Part shown: piece after piece, positions 62,901 through 64,000 of the stretch
How the letters are laid out: the number at the start of each line of letters is the position of its first letter
Position numbering within the stretch: the first letter of the stretch is position 1
Source of the DNA: Candidatus Omnitrophota bacterium
GTDB lineage: Bacteria > Omnitrophota > Gorgyraeia > JAUYCX01
Assembly (NCBI GenBank): GCA_030692045.1
Contig: JAUYCX010000119.1
Location: forward strand, 1 to 64,000
DNA: 64,000 nt
Direction: 5' to 3'
Translations under genes and position numbers: made by a program
The notes under the pieces: generated by a model
Database searches by the model: none
Seen by the model: the letters and a program-made list of their open reading frames with translations, nothing else
What the model was told of the DNA's origin: nothing

Positions 62901-64000
62901 GAATTGCGCGTCAAACGAATTTCCAATAATGAATTGTTACCACTTGAAGCTATTAAGGCAATGGATGGGGCCAGAGCCTCTCGACGAATTCGAGCCGATG
63001 GCAAAGAGGTGGCAGTTCTTTATCGTGTCATTAGAGGAGATGAAGAAACTCTTAAAACATTACAGCATCAAGGCCTATTTTCTCCCGGTTTAGTGGCCTT
63101 TAATGGCGACAGACAGAGACTCTATGAACAATTGAATGAACGTTTTATAGGAGGATTAAGAGACCTTGACATTTCCGATCTTCTGGATCTTAGATGGGAC
63201 TCTGCTATTATAGGAGACCAGCATAATACTATCATAACCCCGCTTATGTCGTTTACAGCAGATCCATATCGTACCAGGTCTTTCGGAACATATAATCCAG
63301 GAGATAAACCCATTCAACGTTTCATTGTTGAGTTAGAGGTTCCCGTTGATCGAATCATTGAGCTAAAAGAGGAGAAAAGAAGTCGCTCTCTCACACATAT
63401 CCGCAACGCGATTAGAAAACTTTCTTCCAACCATCAGTATTTATTCGTCCGTGCGCCTGACCAATACGAGAGTGAATATACCTCTTTGACGGAGCATATC
63501 CCAGCAGAATATATCACAGGAATATATGTGGATACATTACCGCCATCCGTCGCCGCTCAGGCAATAAAGGCAGAAGAACTTGCCCGGCCTCCCACAACGC
63601 CACCAGCCGCGCAATCTCAACCAACACCGCAAGCTGTGTCACAAGATGATCTGGAAAAGTTTATTGAGAATATGTCGCCAGAGCAGGTTAAAGCGGCTTT
63701 CTCTGATATTATTCCAGCTCCTAAACTTCGAGAAGCAATAGCCAAGCCTTCTCAAAGAATGGATATTTTCTTAAGGCATCTTACACATAATCAGATTGCC
63801 GTCAAAGCAATGGGTGGCAGAGCCCCTGGCGAAATTTCTGCAGTATTGCCAGTTTCAGAGGTGCAGAGCATTCTTTCTCAAAAAGGCTCTGCACATTTAA
63901 GCAATGAAGAAGCAAAAACTTTGCTTGAGGCATTTGTGAGTGCTGATAGCCATCAATTAAAGGCAAGAATTTTAAGAAGTTTAATCAGAGCTAACTCAAT
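44931..64000 (+). CDS. Giant multidomain protein, runs off the window (partial)
   Basis: One frame stays open from ATG 44931 to the window end: 6,356 codons and no stop. In order: a basic N-terminus and a membrane helix (about 27-48); a C39-peptidase-like domain (about 140-285; C148, H239); an Arg/Asn/Ser-rich linker (about 300-410); helical hydrophobic stretches (about 425-700); three copies of an MFxDAFPxLDA module starting at residues 943, 1691 and 2030; Gly- and beta-rich regions to about 3450; a long region of hydrophobic helices (about 3470-4100); mixed helical regions; Pro/Ala linkers from about 5460; a class III lanthipeptide-synthetase N-terminal-like domain (about 5590-5750; K5616, H5618); an ADP-ribosyltransferase-like segment (about 6025-6205). 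No strong ribosome binding site. Role unknown; it resembles giant cell-surface or predation-type proteins. Confidence 0.88.
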   Translation, partial: MDQGSNRQSESQDTIGKKPFKSSFKKWLRIVALIIVAVFLPEQVSWAIEYNPAVLWKNLIFQGANYQHNLAANFKIPNQNVKVPKELIIAENVRQTLKQFAYKTIKDVQLAPNLIISPANDEGVFLTSTKIQKIYEWLIDPETKLINCASQSLHFIDVLLSGYGIKASIEEMSILAILTDILSGNIEEYKGRLYLSMYSIMQVARNYGLDLYPTKITPDYSTLKALRTPFIAHFNQPKHFVLVTAVTEEKVWMIEQGNTPTFLPLEKFFKEISGYVLVGKADSPKGLSLVTPEQAREVFGAGRNDVYRFRTQDLRQSRPIINNNYRTNSRFASAMPNRFASPIPRTSLPKISRSNYVLPRQSPPQLSRPASINQSRNALAYSRSALAYNYGNAYSNYRGGVGGRVISGGGSNGRIFEDRSNLLRGPSMFDVLLGSLISIGFAFIPVPGAQAGILSKIPMAFTMGLSDFTSAFAAYGVYKWGWDPAWAQFGAMVTNIAIPMGMQRVMAPRLENLPAGFIGPRNILPKTLGWGLAELGKGFAMGVLMGSINAGTTLVVQNALKGWKTNPAVKQAMISLLGTAISVPVESFVLGSLGDKSHFDYKDKNGEFHSPNFKNELFSLSNGWQALKFSLKNPEFQNFMISESVSTGIIYGAYKAGKMNSPNSLILGKSIGQGLGQWLGNKYSPIYNPKTGKLTENKWVNLLINSSLSAGASIALSSWQGKYISNLGRYERGNLTPLQVESINFLATNLLSSSISSLSGISLNGLEKVEFWGEFKKNFINAAENYQTVGGSAEFMALDPLSTTENYYRFQVASNIFRLNRYATNLNDMAGILDLPQRADKIWRRMERENKRLSQPLSDKELRKKWREAVSEDIKSNAGVMKYTTSVLHQQAVQNLTAPINLGLQLGLGYLGRRIEAIPHFGKYLRFETGGSVRIKRSIEKDMFQDAFPALDAGRITQEGGKLFYTEEADDTPKEIAKLYPELHSEVDEPREIGSIWQDENGVFYIQPLPLFGKATQSYDMEGSGLIAEGNLPIIPGSQSAEGYSARIPTKATHLQTYKQHLGWLGRFADKIGIWKPSSDYDPNRVVKVDALQVKNNWFDKKLLTGVNQSFLQSVSESKQPAEAKLRAWRVYDLRNKKQLIGFFGIIPKKGEAPGIYQGGKVIAPLFATWVDKGIPQAVFKFGEKLAFTYTTHSAGAQSTPAQPFILYGSIKKTGETTWQINQGSIVPFNLTAGRKDAFGSPFAVQDGQALHTIPQSFIADLMKPNSFESHMGFAGVSPHKHLTKPEVRYKPGVGYIPLPASPVSQQPTVSQQPTEYKKESQLTQPGVGLAAKRSFGFSSTTTETTLQNNINQIELSGFTLGGNPIITQTGTTFAPSRSFISGSYDKPLITETRVTTHTISKEMGSLAMTTINGPAAAAVSTTSDITTTVTDRTLETGKEIQISSMHKPASRKWETVEGEMPKGTKEHEETAEQTQTRLSGRHSPGSRPPWLTSQPLSMPLDTGVIHKLDITDSGKGYIDIKQRWQEAGYSLAGVDLWGQRYEQQMTSFTQTPLNTKSIRVFADENYFRTLPNVSKSKLDTAFIQGHLERQGATEVVVNAFGEAKSLGGTAGFQRDNLTLNFFAADKQGSYSLNPFFFTESRLGEDFYQGTAYIHRQGLKRDDKQGTITAQIMRVSTSGSMRISQSAEKEMFHNAFPGLDASKITQEGDKLFYKAGDKPREIGSIKQGKDGATYIQPFFGGVTRRYDMTGKGGQHLAQQDYFEVDERQARRPEFTFKAGQKYNIGTGSNWKGVNLSEGAQGEIEKAALFGDGSLIHPPMDSDNHPVEPIASGLYIGSDFGGNFSGWAVYADAGARAQYRNWGVEITNKLVYSGQMQNITEAQAEKQMAHSSNSKGLFDADKVSWWQRAINPETAKYFADYKEYWQYHETHPGSQSRLEAEFKSPENRMAIINNQPTITALAEVSFDKIGTAVEEGHWVMPNTGLDTATITYMPDGRISGNIHNFDVITQQRVTQAKALMASGKRIIDERMFQDAFPGLDASKITQEGDKLFYKAGDKPREIGSIKQGKDGATYIQPFGIGTRGYDMTGIIPEETAQGLENLGKDFNRKLVENAEVIVPVVALNGQLIENSDIVTLHSGLALFTNPQEAVPYLTPEGDMPLRLSDCFYQKARKGYEELRPALRTMQDLFADIGLLGEQKKDTSSKYATLRIAINNYLTQDADFNSLSKSGLVDITGNVYTSRLRSEGIAPLRTAPLTTGVMRFNPNTDTVYLGVQAQLGGKAQGSLYLSPEFTNVDPGLMLGLQTYKNYDQGLMRSIAPQEQKPQDQSAPEKSNQRGFDMDISPFRSATHLTGLTSQQGAVLANQGTLEYLHFGQKLHKNFGQGTIIEGEIETPHVVVPGAETSADGTFKVTEIHTADKFKGMMMFGGRERGGIATIGEGFTKTNSEPSISLIARGYAGGLVIAKVVAELKDLGQYNVNTTLGNKISGNERIFFLKDTKQAKGRMAAGIAGEGQRLETGTVGLGFEPIKDSKGKDLKGAYGLKGEGTGVALWDFSSLLPLEGSGTQGEKMNRNVRGFIAETAAKKGKVFYDEVVPKYIPYYGLFSNGPIKGLDFGPNLSVYAPDKNLSQWDIGLIQRTLNINEQGISEIGNINVSSATLSNLRNNTPLHTREVISQEEWDKKELQEPGLKETLRDNNNFRFGRNLLINDIGPGTKMLVVPKGRGAPNEFHIDFFKEVNDGQIIPGRKFWVENKGQGILSFDILKEDLDNFKMAGLKADSKKPDYLLYNDWHAYMSKPAMTRYIGSGLYYGVKAYLNEHPKQKVEDVMKDVLTDTFKNLRLNGHTLDSQTLDNLTSIVSQLFDSKVSQKNRDTLLASLGEEIAKISGLDKNPFLLAQVYEKLQPVMDAEGKVDHYRITAGVEGYKELTATYDVRYEDLPTVKKDGTPLGGSTPYILAGQRFAAPSVQGVMSGFKSDKPDEQLTPSSDPTEPLERVNATAELDYLGTNSKEGIIIDTPWMSQVSVGAGPDGKPVIRLFGLQDDTFNLEHYEIGKGGAYYGWGGGILRDWSGGSKIDFVKQKGEDGKEQYVPIIRDGGIKNGGQFRPVFANELGIVDRKIDVDSETEANGTLALLYGNKGWWKADVKEENGKEYNTFTPLGLLLFTTSPDLIQSGHIASVSDLYGVKDYLAGSSNQFNFEKGSARWNEKAGITLSFTNPNFGDGKRFDVLLHGTKNKPSPEASSDSQPQVVNDLVGTYNKDNKGPAQVDYRNVEVAKTEFPDAEEGSIKNFATAEIAKEGLALQPFQTVATSAWGLPGVASLATVSAGLNTLSLTHNLKIQKGSVYISPQGEQVFGKDTFAYQTLKLTEIPKDIQKKVNYLAEHTGLGKPKNLEGEVTLYGQFVITDKGSSFVPFSSDFNISSLGKNGERHKFYIRKDSEGRIRSFDIPSITDEMPEAKKRLESLQMTAWSGRATKDLLSGILNSPTILAASVLIPPLSGARTLGIARSGVSAASKSSIWLRLTSRIWTKVLGKPWGAVGFANAGRAAKALGIAKVIGRVAGYTAITTGTSAVGAYHWDKHLLKDAHLEKNIEAQLREKGKQNIYNPSAVKSFFKGTFLTPGRNLLRTPFIANWLGIHSPNIDVLSSFEAFNFNDWAYQQGLLGLPLSYSAGALRSWLSVATFSSQLSFLLNPLGTGKEYYAMAKGLGSGALLGEGARLVDIAYLLGQYSGARTGFKGIGNSLERARSTYQLTGRLSGLMTRTEQLFKTTPKFMFVNTAFGFMLPLLKGGEGISPETLSKSLKAVAYQMDTIIKSSFGMALTSELLGFAIGKATNRIPQLNNWSTWQTIGSGVGLTGVGYGLLPLLGRKLDGRLGNVVSDAGIFIGGIGLSLITKGITKGIVDSRIGRGLIAFEDRVDNWGRLAKYPTKLGLGLVKLGGKSFKLTANAFSTGSIWYGAKVAGVDYLISYAQYWLQKGTPQEIAKPSYLDKSAPHLREKLGYIFMTGLFINAFSKLGKVATKTFRRIRSEEYKGMRSVLRESGDKYYKQNLKGSYDLGTNIARTISENKTFQKVMGTAFAGSKGLGYDLVLRGTFGNLFRVIATLGPSLELFSYLSGKALVSKDHNTGLENALWEASFAAFGNEDALKKYKAEGLIGEDGAWREAKKILGSFGKFGWDSQKEFLNNIYNNFGALVNPLTSKDGRIGVLANLFKVGYLSVVFGTHDGIKRDANGRIIYDETTGKPIVDENLKGLAKVTSVKEAWSKLSYVFWNRKFWEMPIRAWNTLDRQSLLFSFTLAVLQPFAEPVLSNIKRGNFGKGFEATGEGVKASFGFEGLGKWSQKSNVSSASGRLGQGVKGWISGNARMTVQGTIEEVNEQFIQIAIAPLAGGISPLLEMAHFSKERAMAIQQFIEEDAEELGSPNGSDAGAKYNAGRNFWAKWSSGRPGGNEAVLRLLNSPHRDIEGFIYSSYSQKTPARQAVEDLQDYGLLGSHGFTLLGKQIIRAQAGQSLQAVDVAGITQKDIEDYVASRTPVAGEQKDIRKFFTSNGFVDVSGKSRNLTPEGQQTVVAFADLASQDGNPIMRFVDLLYGASQGKGLNKTVVRVNGSTFAVGQLLEVMHKPEKDKAGNLTGRAIVSYVNLRHPSLMGDVVIASAGSASRQTAQDYIDSVKQQSVGLKPVGWIGKEGKKGAIQIMAIDGLRAQTDVEDFALPGKNIIYVDLDSWEVEESIETNSAIQHGLKELAQWNRTGRTLVQKGKIASPIQLSDWAKQHPFDAPRFQGFAHQNAQAIAPLAQLPLVVTGIRREFGKHDEIILSSLTDTALVDRLIELVVDTTSSSHDKKSGYEKARALMQTPEFQGLSDYAKLQRIQEVAGKLAESKDTQKQAAPFQEAFGLDYFTMIRAQGVFETVKGLDEGLVNRVSFADALNISFASGAGLSRGQVLRNTISGLITQKSPIYQAMELLKSLPLTYQGIKSIARETGLKPEQVAQLYDVGISSQKFEAMAKVYKVAKKIDPSLRLVMRMPVESYSSGNLLREIVSKLDRSALEKQGRADVFDTLDRIATASQQRAPTLADAQTVATAMRISPAEVIPLFTSALPLEILNRRYTNLQNLGIDLSRTSITVDDLVRGRIDFAKNSQAPELSAAWNDLQKTPPTPETILRIANRHSISEEKVLLLHFGLDFDWSNPDIQRNYQKIAQINSALAKRESTGEELRYQDGSAFRVNISSIHTGRFGWQTNDVPFEFNLDDMLTLSNGRVIVGQDGNRQEIPVVWGFNGKTKGESPLKDLLRPNTIPFHRVVDLQKHVNNLGISPNGIGKIQIGIGSRQEASFAFGLKGEDGARILYLHPSILRNPALTKLAIDFGFNGHNGRAQNIKHTAKALLKFSHTADSKDLGISSIDKLRQGLEIDLSAGRKHPSNTTIKQAVSVAVAMLPGKSATGSVSRIADELYTELSRADSLIKLKPTETAPAPSPAAATPLEQRVKEIIQLAAKLDQAPSDTPAGLEESQQVWREFEQLARENMQLTQQALALAEEHVGNRGGKISLDVFGLELVNMEKMPAPVPEVPEAPTPAPAPTPAPQPAPRIDPILAATPDGEYLPMGGFWRLWAGSGYSPAHEQGWKLHVAFTEQDAADVLSAVLPILQRNNIPHKVVNDVEKLREINNPTSSGETQIGKNIAIYAVEVNDPSDREAVEQARQKARGLALEIDQALRGRGFRAPEGLVWDAQGQRGDKLISGGESGLVGYRFGSFNDYKVIDRFGNVQPDERDRYKLAHGLTNVTLTPPKAPQALAPKIPEAPTTPAPAPMPALSSVEGPAPADESSSVRSVELDGSEVLRKVVDRALRQEDSPPTASMPAPAPQAPEAPQTAKPQKPSGTNVEFLGLQTLYEWLAYYTKLAIWNIKQSRTAKSEVSPAAAKKPSPAPRIIGKAPGQRSPDTASPGIPPVITSPAGWNWNNFIQTANKDFLKEGQRVFVERSELPEPATGEGIIVRDGLSGELRVKRISNNELLPLEAIKAMDGARASRRIRADGKEVAVLYRVIRGDEETLKTLQHQGLFSPGLVAFNGDRQRLYEQLNERFIGGLRDLDISDLLDLRWDSAIIGDQHNTIITPLMSFTADPYRTRSFGTYNPGDKPIQRFIVELEVPVDRIIELKEEKRSRSLTHIRNAIRKLSSNHQYLFVRAPDQYESEYTSLTEHIPAEYITGIYVDTLPPSVAAQAIKAEELARPPTTPPAAQSQPTPQAVSQDDLEKFIENMSPEQVKAAFSDIIPAPKLREAIAKPSQRMDIFLRHLTHNQIAVKAMGGRAPGEISAVLPVSEVQSILSQKGSAHLSNEEAKTLLEAFVSADSHQLKARILRSLIRANS
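47757..47999 (+). repeat. MFxDAFPxLDA module, copy 1 (divergent)
   Basis: Encodes MFQDAFPALDAGRITQEGG, KLFY, EIGSIWQDENGVFYIQP and SYDMEG, with an extra 20-residue segment compared with copies 2 and 3. Confidence 0.8.
50001..50180 (+). repeat. MFxDAFPxLDA module, copy 2
   Basis: Encodes MFHNAFPGLDASKITQEGD, KLFYKAGDKPREIGSIKQGK, then IQPFFGGVTRRYDMTG. Nearly identical in DNA to copy 3, 1,017 bp downstream, over about 130 bp. Confidence 0.9.
51018..51194 (+). repeat. MFxDAFPxLDA module, copy 3
   Basis: Encodes MFQDAFPGLDASKITQEGD, KLFYKAGDKPREIGSIKQGK, then IQPFGIGTRGYDMTG. Only a few silent changes separate it from copy 2, so the duplication is recent or kept alike by conversion. Confidence 0.9.
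62335..62354 (+). repeat. CCCTGAGC ... GTCGAAGGG repeat inside the giant gene
   Basis: CCCTGAGCAGCGTCGAAGGG is read as ALSSVEG within a Pro/Ala linker. It belongs to the same GAGC-GTCGA family as the insertion in the pilin leader at 35360-35408. Confidence 0.6.

Noticed and set aside
46246..63313. Many short open frames on both strands within the giant gene
   Set aside because: They are shadows; the long frame from 44931 has continuous protein character and no stop.

Overview
The window is a low-GC, densely packed bacterial chromosome segment. It has operon overlaps of 4-14 bp, strong sigma-70-type promoters and lipoprotein and secretin genes, so the cell has two membranes. A gene with no stop codon for at least 19 kb beside a Tad-type pilus locus, anaerobic ferredoxin-linked metabolism and many palindromic repeats resemble what is known of Candidatus Omnitrophota. 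That placement is inference: no rRNA or marker-gene phylogeny is available here.

Layout. 1-10.7 kb is housekeeping and anaerobic carbon metabolism: MetV-like methylene-THF reductase partner, NifU/IscU scaffold, 5-formyl-THF cyclo-ligase, RNase Y plus YmdB, a PilZ protein, DXS, a four-gene VorB-type 2-oxoacid:ferredoxin oxidoreductase, a glutamyl-tRNA synthetase lacking its usual zinc-binding insert, and tRNA-Gln. 10.7-15.7 kb is accessory: a GIY-YIG gene between inverted repeats, an unknown protein, a truncated Fic gene, and a GT2 / ArnT-like / YdjC set resembling an amino-sugar lipid A modification pathway. 15.6-18.2 kb has tRNA-Leu with a LAGLIDADG gene directly behind it, then Rpe and transaldolase. 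On the minus strand (18.2-21.9 kb) lie FIST, histidine kinase and response regulator-GGDEF genes. 21.9-25.1 kb holds tRNA-Glu with duplicated tRNA fragments, hairpin repeats and a membrane spermidine-synthase-like gene.

25.1-44.7 kb is a Tad/Flp pilus locus: PpiC lipoprotein, CpaB, a secretin with a C-terminal TonB-like domain, a fused CpaE-CpaF ATPase, and (after a mobile island at 31.2-35.0 kb) an array of about a dozen class III pilin-like genes, TadE/TadG-like proteins, TadB and TadC. The pilin array begins behind a strong promoter, a c-di-GMP-I (GEMM) riboswitch and an overlapping terminator. PilZ and GGDEF genes in the same window make c-di-GMP a recurring theme.

44.9 kb to the window end is one open giant gene (at least 6,356 codons, no stop reached). 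It has an N-terminal membrane anchor, a C39-peptidase-like domain, three copies of one module, a long hydrophobic region, Pro/Ala linkers, a domain resembling the N-terminal lyase-like part of class III lanthipeptide synthetases, and an ADP-ribosyltransferase-like segment. Between genes, several palindromic repeat families recur. One has variable stems around a constant AATTC/TCATT box and often lies just before a ribosome binding site.
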